Counted from the stretch's first letter, positions 1 to 8,312 are shown. The stretch: DNA of 64,000 nt from CAZDCD01 sp964503885 (GCA_964503885.1 CAZDCD010000021.1:1-64000), one strand, 5' to 3'. Numbers and translations: made by a program. Notes: generated from the sequence alone by a model not told the origin.

Positions 1-42
1 ATCATGAAAGAAAATCCCGATTACCAATACACCTTCAGATAA
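1..42 (+). CDS. C-terminal end of an upstream gene (partial)
   Basis: An open frame enters from the left edge and reads thirteen residues ending NPDYQYTFR before a TAA at 40-42. The stop overlaps the next start as TAATG, the usual sign of translational coupling in an operon. The fragment is too short to name. From its neighbours it is probably a surface-polysaccharide gene, which is inference only. Confidence 0.45.
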   Translation: MMKENPDYQYTFR

Positions 43-887
43 TGGACTTCACCTTAACCACATACCGCCATCTCCTCCATGCCCTGCAGCAGCAGGGTTT
101 TTCGTTTCAGCCGTTCGGAGCGTTCCTTGAAAAACCTGCCCCGAGAATGGTGATCCTCCGGCACGATGTGGACCGCAAACCGGGGAATGCCCTCAGAACA
201 GCTCAGGTTGAGCACGAAATGAGCATTGCAGGCAGTTATTATTTTCGCGCCGTGCCGCAATCGTTCAGTGAACCGGTCATCCGGCAGATCGCAGCGCTCG
301 GCCATGAGATCGGGTACCATTATGAAAACCTGGCAACATGCCACGGAGATTTCGAACAGGCCATAACCGATTTTGAGAAAAACCTCGAACACCTCAGGAC
401 CATAGCCCCCGTTACTACCATATGCATGCACGGCAGTCCCCTGAGCAAATGGGACAGCCGATTGCTTTGGGAGAAATATGATTACAGGGACTTCGGGATC
501 ATCGGAGAGCCTTATTATGACATTGATTTTTCTAAGGTGCTTTATCTTACCGATACGGGCAGGCGGTGGAACGGGGAGCGGGTGAGTGTGAGGGATAAGG
601 TGGGAAGACGGGGAGAGGGCGTGACTGAGAGACCAGGTGACAGAGAAATAAAGAAACTGAATGATATATATAAATTTCATTCGACTTTTGATATTATACG
701 GGCTATTGAGAGCAAAGAACTACCTGATCAGATCATGATCACCGTGCATCCGCAGCGGTGGGACGGAAGGCCGTTTCCGTGGATCAGGGAGCTTGTGTGG
801 CAGAATGCGAAGAATGTGGTGAAGCGTATGTATGTTGCAGGAAGGAGGCATGGAGATACGGAGAGAAATGGGGAAGAAGGGACTTAG
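42..887 (+). CDS. Polysaccharide deacetylase-like protein (NodB-type fold)
   Basis: This 281-residue protein resembles the deacetylase-like proteins found in Bacteroidota exopolysaccharide clusters. The metal-site-like motif HDVD is at residues 41-44, GHEIGYHYE follows at about 88-95, and a C-terminal ITVHPQRW lies near 233-240. The family fold removes acyl groups from sugars, but many members in these clusters have no tested substrate. The start overlaps the stop of the preceding frame. Residues about 187-208 (bases about 603-662) form a Gly/Arg/Glu-rich stretch encoded by GA-rich DNA between otherwise well-formed segments, and the last fifteen residues are similar. Both look like invasion by degenerate GA-rich simple repeat. 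No signal peptide is seen, so the protein is probably cytoplasmic. The fold is fairly sure, the activity is not. Confidence 0.8.
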   Translation: MDFTLTTYRHLLHALQQQGFSFQPFGAFLEKPAPRMVILRHDVDRKPGNALRTAQVEHEMSIAGSYYFRAVPQSFSEPVIRQIAALGHEIGYHYENLATCHGDFEQAITDFEKNLEHLRTIAPVTTICMHGSPLSKWDSRLLWEKYDYRDFGIIGEPYYDIDFSKVLYLTDTGRRWNGERVSVRDKVGRRGEGVTERPGDREIKKLNDIYKFHSTFDIIRAIESKELPDQIMITVHPQRWDGRPFPWIRELVWQNAKNVVKRMYVAGRRHGDTERNGEEGT

Positions 888-930
888 GGACGGAGGAACC
901 GGGAGAAAAGCGAGAGATAAAAGAAACCTT
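603..930. repeat. Degenerate GA-rich simple repeats inside and after the deacetylase-like gene
   Basis: Two GA-rich low-complexity tracts, about 560-660 inside the gene and about 845-930 at and after its end, are built from variants of GGGAnnGA-type octamers such as AGGGACTT and GGGACGGA. They resemble, on the opposite strand, the CAGTCCCT octamers that flank the assembly gap at 10653. The relation is by eye. Confidence 0.45.
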
Positions 931-973
931 AACAATAATGCATATTTAACATTACAAATATTAAAATAATTTA

Positions 974-1000
974 TAAATTAGCATTAATAATGTCAATTTA
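974..1000. promoter_or_regulatory. Palindrome directly in front of the first DUF4143 ATPase
   Basis: TAAATT at 974-979 pairs with AATTTA at 995-1000, and a nested CATTA-A-TAATG occupies 982-992. Both are centred on base 987, giving a 27-bp imperfect palindrome (two mismatched positions per arm) that ends on the base before the ATG. Its place suggests an operator or a translation-blocking hairpin. The second ATPase has an equivalent site with a different sequence. Confidence 0.5.
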
Positions 1001-2242
1001 ATGGACTCTTTGTTGTTGCAACAGGTTATCAGTGACCAGCGGAATACTGTGCTGAAGAAAGAACGCGGAATATTGCGCGAGTTTGACTTTAAGAAATATT
1101 TATCCACAAAACAGATTGCGGTAATATCTGGCGTACGGCGCTCGGGAAAATCAACCCTTCTGCTGCAACTGGCTGATCATTTCGATGCTTTTCATTATAT
1201 TAATTTTGATGATGAACGTCTGATAAATTTTAAGGTCTCTGATTTCAATGCCTTAATGATCGAATTGAAAAAGATGCATTCGTCGAATGTTATCATTTTA
1301 GATGAAATCCAAAATGTTGATCAGTGGGAAAGGTTTGTGAGAAGATTACACGATGAAGAATATAAAGTGTTTCTCTCAGGCAGCAATGCAAAATTGCTTG
1401 GTTCCGAGCTGGCAACGCACCTGACGGGAAGATATATCAAAAAAGAATTATTTCCTTTTTCATTCGGTGAAATACTTTCATTAAAAAATATTTCATATAC
1501 CGACAGGTCTTCCGGAACGATCTCCCGGATACTTAATTCTTTTGATCAGTTTTTGGAGAACGGCGGCTTCCCGGAATTCATAAAATCCGGTGATAAGGAA
1601 TTTTTACAGCGGATATATGAAGATATTATTTACAGAGATATCGTTGTACGGTATGGAATAAGGAATATTAATAATTTTAAAAATCTGGTAAACTATTTGT
1701 TTACCAATTTCACTAAAAAGATAAATTATCATCCCCTGTCAGGAATACTTGGCATTCAGAGTACAACAAGCATAAGAGATTATATTTCTTATCTTACCGA
1801 AAGCTATCTTGTGTTTGAAATTCATAAATTCGATTTCTCACTGAAAAAGCAATACATATCCGATAAAAAGATATATGTAACAGATAACGGACTTAGAAAC
1901 AGTGTTGCATTCCGGCTGACCCCCGATAAGGGACAATTGCTGGAAAACCTGATTTTTATCGAACTCAAACGCAGAAATAAAGAAGTTTTCTTTTACAAAA
2001 CGAAAAGTGGCTATGAAATCGATTTTCTTGTTAAAGGTAAAACCTTTACGATCATCCAGGTCTGTTTTGACCTTTCATCCCCGCATACACTGCAGCGTGA
2101 AACAAGGGCGCTGGATGAAGCAATGTCAGAGCTCGGCATTGACAATTCTTACTTAATTACCTATAACACAAGTGATACAGTCACATCAGGAAATTATACC
2201 ATCCGGCTTATTCCGGCCTGGAAATGGTTGCTCATGGGATGA
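1001..2242 (+). CDS. AAA-type ATPase with C-terminal DUF4143 domain
   Basis: A 413-residue protein of the AAA_14/DUF4143 family, common in Bacteroidota and Archaea. Walker A GVRRSGKS is at residues 44-51, Walker B VIILDE ends at 101-102, and a sensor-like FLSGSNAK lies near 124-131. The C-terminal half is DUF4143, with a PD-(D/E)XK-like region near 315-355 (GQLLENLIFIEL, then GYEIDFLVK). The usual final ExK is replaced by IIQV, so nuclease activity is doubtful. Cellular function is unknown for the family, and toxin-like or mobile-element roles are speculation. The gene is richer in A and T than the polysaccharide genes before it, compatible with transfer. It is followed at 2460 by a second, clearly different member. 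A palindrome abuts the start codon. Confidence 0.88.
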   Translation: MDSLLLQQVISDQRNTVLKKERGILREFDFKKYLSTKQIAVISGVRRSGKSTLLLQLADHFDAFHYINFDDERLINFKVSDFNALMIELKKMHSSNVIILDEIQNVDQWERFVRRLHDEEYKVFLSGSNAKLLGSELATHLTGRYIKKELFPFSFGEILSLKNISYTDRSSGTISRILNSFDQFLENGGFPEFIKSGDKEFLQRIYEDIIYRDIVVRYGIRNINNFKNLVNYLFTNFTKKINYHPLSGILGIQSTTSIRDYISYLTESYLVFEIHKFDFSLKKQYISDKKIYVTDNGLRNSVAFRLTPDKGQLLENLIFIELKRRNKEVFFYKTKSGYEIDFLVKGKTFTIIQVCFDLSSPHTLQRETRALDEAMSELGIDNSYLITYNTSDTVTSGNYTIRLIPAWKWLLMG

Positions 2243-2417
2243 AGGGAGTAACCTTTCTTTCTTCAGTCAAAAAATATTCTTTGACGTTAAGTCAAAATCC
2301 AGTTCCATTTCGGTTTTATCCAGCATTCAGAATGAACCCTGAACTTCAAAATGGAAAACTTCATACCCTTAGGCTTCAGAACTAATCCCGTCATCAATAC
2401 TATTTTATTCATAAAGT

Positions 2418-2445
2418 TGAGTATTTTTACTCATTATATTGAGTA
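2418..2445. promoter_or_regulatory. Alternating palindromic half-sites before the second DUF4143 ATPase
   Basis: Three copies of one hexamer alternate in orientation: TGAGTA at 2418-2423, TACTCA at 2428-2433 and TGAGTA at 2440-2445, with spacers TTTT and TTATAT. The first and second, and the second and third, both form perfect inverted repeats, so two mutually exclusive hairpins are possible. The ATG follows 14 bases later. This reads as an operator for a dimeric regulator, possibly autoregulation. Confidence 0.6.
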
Positions 2446-2459
2446 AATTGTAAATATCA

Positions 2460-3641
2460 ATGGAACGCCAACATTTACAGCAGCTTACAAACAGGATGGA
2501 TGAACCTCGCAGATTCATCCAGGTGGTGATGGGTCCGCGACAGGTTGGAAAAACCACGGTGGCCTCACAACTGTTAAAGAAAACCGGAATACCCTCACTG
2601 TATGCTTCGGCCGATGCGGTTCCGGCTGGGAATACCCTTTGGCTCGAAGGAATCTGGGAATCGGCACGAATAAAGATGAAAGCCGAATCAGCTTCTGAGT
2701 TTATTCTTGTAATCGATGAAATTCAGAAAATACCCGGATGGAGTGAAATGGTGAAACGTCTCTGGGATGAAGATTCACTGAATAAGAGCGGACCAAGGGT
2801 TGTGTTGCTGGGTTCTTCACGATTGTTGCTGCAAACCGGACTGACAGAATCACTTGCAGGTCGTTTCGAATCGATGTATATGGGGCATTGGTCATTTTCC
2901 GAAATGAAATCCGCATTCGGTTGGAATGCCGATCAATATGCATGGTTCGGAGGTTATCCGGGAAGTGCCGGATTGATCAGTGATGAAGAAAGATGGAAAC
3001 AATACATTAATACATCGCTCATTGAGACCAGCATATCAAGAGATATTTTACTCCTGACACGCGTGGATAAGCCTGCCCTCTTAAAACGGCTGTTTGAACT
3101 GGGATGCCTCTATTCAGGACAAATCCTGTCTTTTACAAAAATACTGGGGCAGATCCAGGAGGCAGGAAATACAACAACTCTTTCTCATTACCTTGAATTG
3201 CTGAATACTGCGGGACTATTGGGAGGTATTGAAAAATATGCTTCGGATATTATCAGAAAACGCTCATCGAGTCCAAAATTCCAGGTACATAATAACGCTC
3301 TTGTAACTGCTCAACGCCAGGAAACGTTAACCGATGCACTTGGAAATCCATCGTTATGGGGACGGATTGTTGAATCTGCTATCGGAGCATGGTTGCTGAA
3401 TCAGTCTGTCTCAGCCGGAATATCTCTATACTACTGGAGAGAACGCGATAAGGAAGTGGATTTTGTACTGGAAAAACAGGGAAGACTGGTAGCCCTTGAA
3501 ATAAAAAGCAACGGATCGGATCATGATAAAGGTCTGTCAGCCTTTTTAAGCCATTACCCCGCTTCCCGGATAGTAAAAATAGGCAAGAATACTGTTTCCT
3601 GGCAGAAATTTCTGACAATAGATCCATTGGAATTATTTTAG
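2460..3641 (+). CDS. AAA-type ATPase with C-terminal DUF4143 domain (second, divergent copy)
   Basis: A 393-residue member of the AAA_14/DUF4143 family. Walker A GPRQVGKTT is at residues 25-33 and Walker B FILVIDE ends at 86-87. Unlike its upstream neighbour it keeps a full PD-(D/E)XK-like signature near the C-terminus (EVDFVLE, then ALEIKSN), so it could retain nuclease-type residues. The two ATPases share architecture but differ in sequence and are not a recent duplication. The start at 2460 follows an AT-rich spacer with alternating TGAGTA/TACTCA half-sites. Nothing nearby identifies a substrate. Confidence 0.88.
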   Translation: MERQHLQQLTNRMDEPRRFIQVVMGPRQVGKTTVASQLLKKTGIPSLYASADAVPAGNTLWLEGIWESARIKMKAESASEFILVIDEIQKIPGWSEMVKRLWDEDSLNKSGPRVVLLGSSRLLLQTGLTESLAGRFESMYMGHWSFSEMKSAFGWNADQYAWFGGYPGSAGLISDEERWKQYINTSLIETSISRDILLLTRVDKPALLKRLFELGCLYSGQILSFTKILGQIQEAGNTTTLSHYLELLNTAGLLGGIEKYASDIIRKRSSSPKFQVHNNALVTAQRQETLTDALGNPSLWGRIVESAIGAWLLNQSVSAGISLYYWRERDKEVDFVLEKQGRLVALEIKSNGSDHDKGLSAFLSHYPASRIVKIGKNTVSWQKFLTIDPLELF

Positions 3642-3764
3642 CCGCAGTCCGGACGATGGAGAGGGTACGTATAGGGCATGGAGCATGGAATGTTTTCCGG
3701 GAAATAGTTTTCCGTTCAGTCTTCGGCTGATTTCGTCCGGCAAGGCGGCCTTACTGCCGGTAAA

Positions 3765-3808
3765 CAGGGCTTCACTCTGCTTTCGCCGGGTTCGCAATGA
3801 CGGTGGAC
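3765..3808 (-). repeat. Dispersed CATTGCG-type intergenic repeat, inverted copy
   Basis: Read on the minus strand, this begins near 3808 with CCGTCATTGCGA and runs through GGCGAAAGCAGAGTGAAG. It matches the beginning of the widespread bacterial intergenic repeat of the form TCATTGCGAG...GAAGCAATC. A second copy in the opposite orientation starts near 4209. Confidence 0.45.
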
Positions 3809-3872
3809 TCTTGAGGCATTACTGAATGCCGCTTTGAAAAGAGGTAGTAAGTACCTAAAGTACTGTATAAAA

Positions 3873-3907
3873 ACTGATTACTGATCACTGAATACTGATT
3901 ACTTCTA
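3873..3907. repeat. Heptanucleotide tandem array (ACTGATT type)
   Basis: Consecutive 7-base units read ACTGATT, ACTGATC, ACTGAAT, ACTGATT and ACTTCTA. The exact 7-base phase and scattered substitutions identify an old simple-sequence array. Confidence 0.75.
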
Positions 3908-3982
3908 ACTTTTTTTTTATCGAGCATCCGACCCTGATCTCCGCTTCCCTTCATTATGGAAACGCCTGAAGTGTTTTAATTA

Positions 3983-4010
3983 ACTCGTTACCCGTCACTC
4001 GTCACTTCCT
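3983..4010. repeat. Heptanucleotide tandem array (ACTCGTC type)
   Basis: Four consecutive 7-base units read ACTCGTT, ACCCGTC, ACTCGTC and ACTTCCT. This second degenerate heptamer array lies about 75 bases after the first and keeps the same AC-start phase. Confidence 0.7.
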
Positions 4011-4081
4011 TAACCTTCACCCATAGTTGAGTTTGGCCGTTTATAATGTTGAGTTACCTGCAATAGAATGAAATAATCAGT

Positions 4082-4147
4082 TGATTAATTATCGTGAAAT
4101 GATAATTGAATTATCATGAGGCGATAATTAATTATCGCGACTCGATA
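4082..4147. promoter_or_regulatory. Orphan array of alternating GATAATT/AATTATC half-sites
   Basis: Half-sites alternate in orientation: AATTATCG near 4087-4094, then the perfect 19-bp palindrome ATGATAATT-G-AATTATCAT at 4099-4117, the perfect 18-bp palindrome GCGATAATT-AATTATCGC at 4121-4138, and a last CGATAA near 4143. The design matches the array before the ATPase at 2460 but the sequence differs and no ATPase follows. It could be the operator of a lost gene, or a binding array for a regulator. Confidence 0.55.
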
Positions 4148-4204
4148 ACAATTTATAGAGTTCAAAGCCTGTCCATTCATGATTTTAGTTTAGCCTCAAG
4201 TGTC

Positions 4205-4262
4205 TTGTGTCATTGCGGGGAATCCTGACTATGATCAGGACGACGAAGCAATCCCTGGATGT
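4205..4262 (+). repeat. Dispersed CATTGCG-type intergenic repeat with hairpin
   Basis: The element reads TCATTGCGGGGAATCC, then a hairpin TCCTGA-N6-TCAGGA, then CGACGAAGCAATCC. It matches a repeat family common in many bacterial genomes. An inverted partner lies at 3765-3808, so the two bracket the heptamer arrays and the palindrome array. Confidence 0.55.
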
Positions 4263-4369
4263 GGTGAACGAATGCTCCTTTGACCCCCCACCCAATCACT
4301 TCATCACTTCACATCCACAACGAATCATTTTCCCTTTTTCACCGTATACCGTGTTATTAACAATTCGTA

Positions 4370-6211
4370 ATGAAAACAGTGGGGATAAAAGGGTATTCGT
4401 TAGGCTGGGGATTGCTGTTCGTCTTGTGTTGTGCCGATTTACATGCACAGAAAGGCAACTTTGCTGATATTTCAGCGTTTCGTGCAGCCATTACGGTTTT
4501 CGGGGCCGACAGCGGCTACAGCACCGTGGTTGAGGTCACCGGGACTACCGGCAGTGAAAACATCTGTTTCCCTGTTTTTTATGACGAGAAGCTGCAGCAC
4601 ATCACCGGCGTCAGGCTGTATTACAGGTCAGGCAACCGCTACAGGTTATGCAGGGACCCTCAGATCACCGATGATCCGGTCAACATAAATTTTCATTCCA
4701 GCAAAAGAATGAAGGTGTTGAAGCTCGAACCCAACACCGGCTATAAGATCACCTACAACGATTATTGCCCGGAACTGATGTATTTTTCGGGTCTGTCGCT
4801 TTTCTCGTTTCACAAGACCGATACCTCTTTTTTCTCCATGGATATTCCCCGGGGTTATCATCTCCTGTTTGACATCATATACCCCGATTCGCTCGGGTAC
4901 CTTTCTGTGGATACCCTCCGCGGAGAAGACCATACGGTCTATACCATAAAGACCACACCTCTGAAAATAAAATCCGATCCCCTGGTGGCCATAGGGGTAT
5001 ACCGCAACCTGAGGCTGCCGTTCATGCGGGCGATCACGGTACCCGATTCATACAAAGGCAGGGAATCGGTCTACTACAACAACTGGCATCTCGGTCATAC
5101 GCGCGAACTGGTTATTCCCGATTCCGCAACCCGGTCGGCCATCGACAGCATCACCGCCGGTATTGAAGGAGAGGAGGCCATTACCGACACCCTCTACAAT
5201 TTTATCCGGAAGAACTTTAAATATGTGGATGTGGAGGTGGGTATGGGAGCATTCATTCCGCACGATGTGAACTCAACATTCAGGAACCGGCATGGCGACT
5301 GCAAAGACCTGTCGAACCTGCTCGGTGCCGCACTCAGGTACAAAGGCATCGACGCCAGGGTTGCGCTGGCATCGGCGTTCAACCATATCAGCGATACCGA
5401 CTTCCCATCGCTCAGCTCGTCGAACCATGAGATCTGCGTGGTGTACCGCAACAACCTGCCGGTCCTCCTCGACCCCACCGACGCGCTGCACAATCCGGGC
5501 CAGCCCGTGCAGAGCTTGCAGGGAAGAACCATATTCGTTATCGGGGAGAACGGCGGCGAATACCTGCATATCGATCCGCTCAATCCCGAAGAGAACCATA
5601 CCGACTGCAACATCGACCTGAAACTTACGGACAATACCCTTGCCGGGAAATTCAGGATCGAACGGAACGGCTTCTCAGGGTATTACCTGAGAAACCTGGT
5701 GATGACCAGCACAAAAAAAGATTTCGACAACAGCATCACCGAATACCTCGAAAGCATCTTCGGGAACCAGACCGTAAAAAACCTCAGGACCATCGCGGGT
5801 GACGATAAGATGATCATTACCGGCGAACTTGTGGTCAAAGGCAAATATTACCTCGACAGCCAGAGCAGCGGGTACCTGTTTATCGATTTTATTCCCGGGC
5901 TGTTTGACCTCGATTCAAGGACTTACAAGATCAAAGAAGAAACCTACATCGGGGCGACGATCGACAAGAACATATCGCTCACCGTTGACCTGGGCGCCAG
6001 CATCGGCAAGTTTGCCTACAGCGGGGTATCCATGCAGGACAACAACTATACCTTCAACATTTCGGCCGACAAGCTTTCCGAATCGGTGCTGAAGGTCAGG
6101 TATGATTTCCGCTACAACAGCGTATGGATAAACCGCGAACATATGAACCGCGTTAACCAGCTTATTGAAACCTATCTTCAGAAAACCAATGAACCGCTTA
6201 TTATTCATTAA
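4370..6211 (+). CDS. Secreted DUF3857/transglutaminase-like protein
   Basis: A 613-residue protein with an N-terminal signal peptide ending near AQ (residues about 26-27). A DUF3857-like beta domain fills roughly 30-230, a transglutaminase-like domain roughly 240-390, and a C-terminal beta region follows. The papain-like triad is visible: C311 in RHGDCKDLS, H353 in SSNHEICV and D368 in LLDPTD. The family is exported, and its crosslinking or peptidase activity is largely untested. The stop at 6211 overlaps the start of the next gene, a second DUF3857 protein, so the two are surely co-translated. DNA is GC-richer than the ATPase block before it. The triad suggests an active enzyme, unlike its partner. 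Confidence 0.85.
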   Translation: MKTVGIKGYSLGWGLLFVLCCADLHAQKGNFADISAFRAAITVFGADSGYSTVVEVTGTTGSENICFPVFYDEKLQHITGVRLYYRSGNRYRLCRDPQITDDPVNINFHSSKRMKVLKLEPNTGYKITYNDYCPELMYFSGLSLFSFHKTDTSFFSMDIPRGYHLLFDIIYPDSLGYLSVDTLRGEDHTVYTIKTTPLKIKSDPLVAIGVYRNLRLPFMRAITVPDSYKGRESVYYNNWHLGHTRELVIPDSATRSAIDSITAGIEGEEAITDTLYNFIRKNFKYVDVEVGMGAFIPHDVNSTFRNRHGDCKDLSNLLGAALRYKGIDARVALASAFNHISDTDFPSLSSSNHEICVVYRNNLPVLLDPTDALHNPGQPVQSLQGRTIFVIGENGGEYLHIDPLNPEENHTDCNIDLKLTDNTLAGKFRIERNGFSGYYLRNLVMTSTKKDFDNSITEYLESIFGNQTVKNLRTIAGDDKMIITGELVVKGKYYLDSQSSGYLFIDFIPGLFDLDSRTYKIKEETYIGATIDKNISLTVDLGASIGKFAYSGVSMQDNNYTFNISADKLSESVLKVRYDFRYNSVWINREHMNRVNQLIETYLQKTNEPLIIH

Positions 6212-8312
6212 GACCGCTGTCGTCCTTTATGTGGCAGTAACCCAAACCGTATCCGGCCAGGGTATTGCTATCCGTGAGTGCGGACAGGAAGTGAGCGTGG
6301 CACCCGAAGCCTGTGATTCGATGTATCCCGGTGTAAATGCCTATTATATATTCCTGAACTCGTCGACGATATTGAAAGACCGGTACTATCCGTATTTCAG
6401 GCCCGGTAACAGGATACCCCAGGCCGGGCACGAATCGACATTAACCACCTCTGTCCACAGTAAGCTCAAGATCATCACTAAAACCGGTGTTGATAATTAT
6501 GCGTTTGCATTTCTCGACCAGGAAACGAGATCGCACCTGAAAAGCATCGAGGGCAGGACCATAAAGCCTGACGGTTCCGAAGTACTGCTCGATTCGAGCC
6601 AGATATTCCGCACACGCATTGAAGATACCGGTGAAGGCAACGGCATCAGTCAGGTTCGTTTTGCAATACCCGGCGTGGAACCGGGAGACATCGTTGAATT
6701 GTCGTATACCGTTTCCGAAGAGGATTATGAAGTCCGGAATCAGTACAGCAACGTCTTTATGCTATCCGAAATCCCTATCGCATCCTCCTCATTTTCCATT
6801 ACAGCCCCTCTCAAATACGACATCCTGTATAAGCTGTATAATAATTTCCCCAAGCCCGAGATCAGCAATGGCGATTCCACCATTGTCTGCAGGTTCAGCA
6901 TGAAGAATATCGGGGCGGTGGATGCCCACCAATATGCCTGCCTGGCATGCGAGCTGCCGTACTTTTACTATTCGGTCATCTACAGCTCAAATGCTTCAAA
7001 GCCTACCGCATGGAAAGATGTGTACAACATCGATTTCAACCTGCTTACCAGGCCGTTCACGTTCGACCCGCAAAAACGGGGATATTATACCAAATGGAAG
7101 AAAACCCTGCTAAAGGAGTGCGCCGATAGTTCTAAATATGCCCAATTCAGGATCCTGTATGATTGCATTCGCGATCACCTTACCGTGAAGGACCTGCCCC
7201 CGAGGGAGTCGATCAAATCACCGGGTTATTACCTGTATCGCGGGTATATTGATGAAGGGAATGTCTGCAGGCTTTACCGCCAGATCTTTGAAGATCTCGG
7301 GATTGATTATTGGGCAGCCTTTGGCAGAAGCAAATACATGGGGCCCATCGATTACCTTTTTATCCGGAAGAACGAAGCCACCGACCTGTTCTTTGTGTAT
7401 ACTGATGAAAGCGGCAAACCGAATTATGTGTATCCCCACAAAGAACATTACAGGTTCGAGATCAACGAGCTCCCGACATACCTTTACAATACCGGTGCGG
7501 TATTGGTCAGGCCGGCATTTTCAAAGGCTCCCGGTCACACACAGGCCTCCTCGATTTTTGATTTTTTAGGGAACGATTCCGTGAAAACCGAAAAGGTTGT
7601 TTTACCGGGAGGATCTCCGACCATCAACTATACCAGGCAAACGATCTTTTGTACTGTTGACCTTCCGGCAAAAACAAACCGTTTTGATTCCGAATTTCTT
7701 TTGTCGGGTGGCATGTCGACAAAATACCGCACCCTTTTCAGCTACCTCGAAAATAATAAGGAAGTGGACGAGTTTTACCGTGCGCTTTATAGCTACCAGG
7801 ATATCGGCTCGGCATTCAGGATAGATTCGGTGGTAAGCAGAGAGTTCAGGCACGATAAGCCTTTCAGGTATAGGGTAAAAGCCAAAGGAGTTGTTGAAAA
7901 AGGCATCAATATTTTGAACGACAGCATACTGAACATTTCATTCAGCGACCTGTTTATGCACGACCAGGTGGAGATCGGGAACGATTCCACAGAGCTGGGG
8001 TTCTATCTCGACTATACCTATTCGGATGTACTGCAGTTGTTTATCACATTTTCCCAGCCGGTTGAGGTGGTAAACAGGGAGACCTTCGGCAAGAGTCTCG
8101 TCAATGATGTCGGAGAATATACCTGCAGCCTTAGTATCATTAACCCGGCAGGGATCATGGTATCTTCTACCTACACCATCTCCAAAGATGCCATTACCGG
8201 CAGTGATTGCAATAAGCTCACCGCGATCAACAACCTGCTCAGGGAGGCCAAAAATACCCGCCTTATCATAAAGGTATTGCCGGAAGAACCGGGGTTGGCC
8301 AATCAACAGTGA
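6189..8312 (+). CDS. Secreted DUF3857 protein with degenerate transglutaminase-like domain
   Basis: Start chosen at 6189 because MNRLLFIK begins a clean signal peptide ending near VSGQ. An in-frame ATG at 6165 would add eight residues. The gene overlaps the preceding DUF3857 gene by 23 bases. The protein has about 707 residues: DUF3857-like region first, transglutaminase-like region in the middle, beta-rich C-terminus. The active-site region keeps a Cys (EGNVCRLYRQIFEDLGI) but the position where family members carry HxWVE reads FFVYTDESG, so the catalytic His appears lost. It may be a non-catalytic partner of the upstream protein. The pairing is seen, the division of labour is inferred. Confidence 0.82.
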   Translation: MNRLLFIKTAVVLYVAVTQTVSGQGIAIRECGQEVSVAPEACDSMYPGVNAYYIFLNSSTILKDRYYPYFRPGNRIPQAGHESTLTTSVHSKLKIITKTGVDNYAFAFLDQETRSHLKSIEGRTIKPDGSEVLLDSSQIFRTRIEDTGEGNGISQVRFAIPGVEPGDIVELSYTVSEEDYEVRNQYSNVFMLSEIPIASSSFSITAPLKYDILYKLYNNFPKPEISNGDSTIVCRFSMKNIGAVDAHQYACLACELPYFYYSVIYSSNASKPTAWKDVYNIDFNLLTRPFTFDPQKRGYYTKWKKTLLKECADSSKYAQFRILYDCIRDHLTVKDLPPRESIKSPGYYLYRGYIDEGNVCRLYRQIFEDLGIDYWAAFGRSKYMGPIDYLFIRKNEATDLFFVYTDESGKPNYVYPHKEHYRFEINELPTYLYNTGAVLVRPAFSKAPGHTQASSIFDFLGNDSVKTEKVVLPGGSPTINYTRQTIFCTVDLPAKTNRFDSEFLLSGGMSTKYRTLFSYLENNKEVDEFYRALYSYQDIGSAFRIDSVVSREFRHDKPFRYRVKAKGVVEKGINILNDSILNISFSDLFMHDQVEIGNDSTELGFYLDYTYSDVLQLFITFSQPVEVVNRETFGKSLVNDVGEYTCSLSIINPAGIMVSSTYTISKDAITGSDCNKLTAINNLLREAKNTRLIIKVLPEEPGLANQQ

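Larger units (their letters stand above)
3642..4369. other. 728-bp repeat-rich spacer without a convincing gene
   Basis: No open frame here looks like a protein. The spacer holds two inversely oriented copies of a CATTGCG-type dispersed repeat, two heptamer tandem arrays and an AT-rich array of alternating palindromes, listed separately. An isolated TTGAGTT near 4025-4050 resembles the half-sites in front of the second ATPase. It may be a graveyard of mobile or regulatory elements. Confidence 0.6.

Noticed and set aside
54..680. A 208-residue minus-strand frame opposite the deacetylase-like gene
   Set aside because: It is the complement of a recognisable coding region and shows no family signal of its own.
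3873..4010. Heptamer arrays considered as a CRISPR array
   Set aside because: Units are 7 bases with no spacers of constant length and no cas genes nearby.
4207..4467. An 86-residue frame starting in the CATTGCG-type repeat
   Set aside because: It is the read-through of a dispersed non-coding repeat into the start of the DUF3857 gene in another frame.
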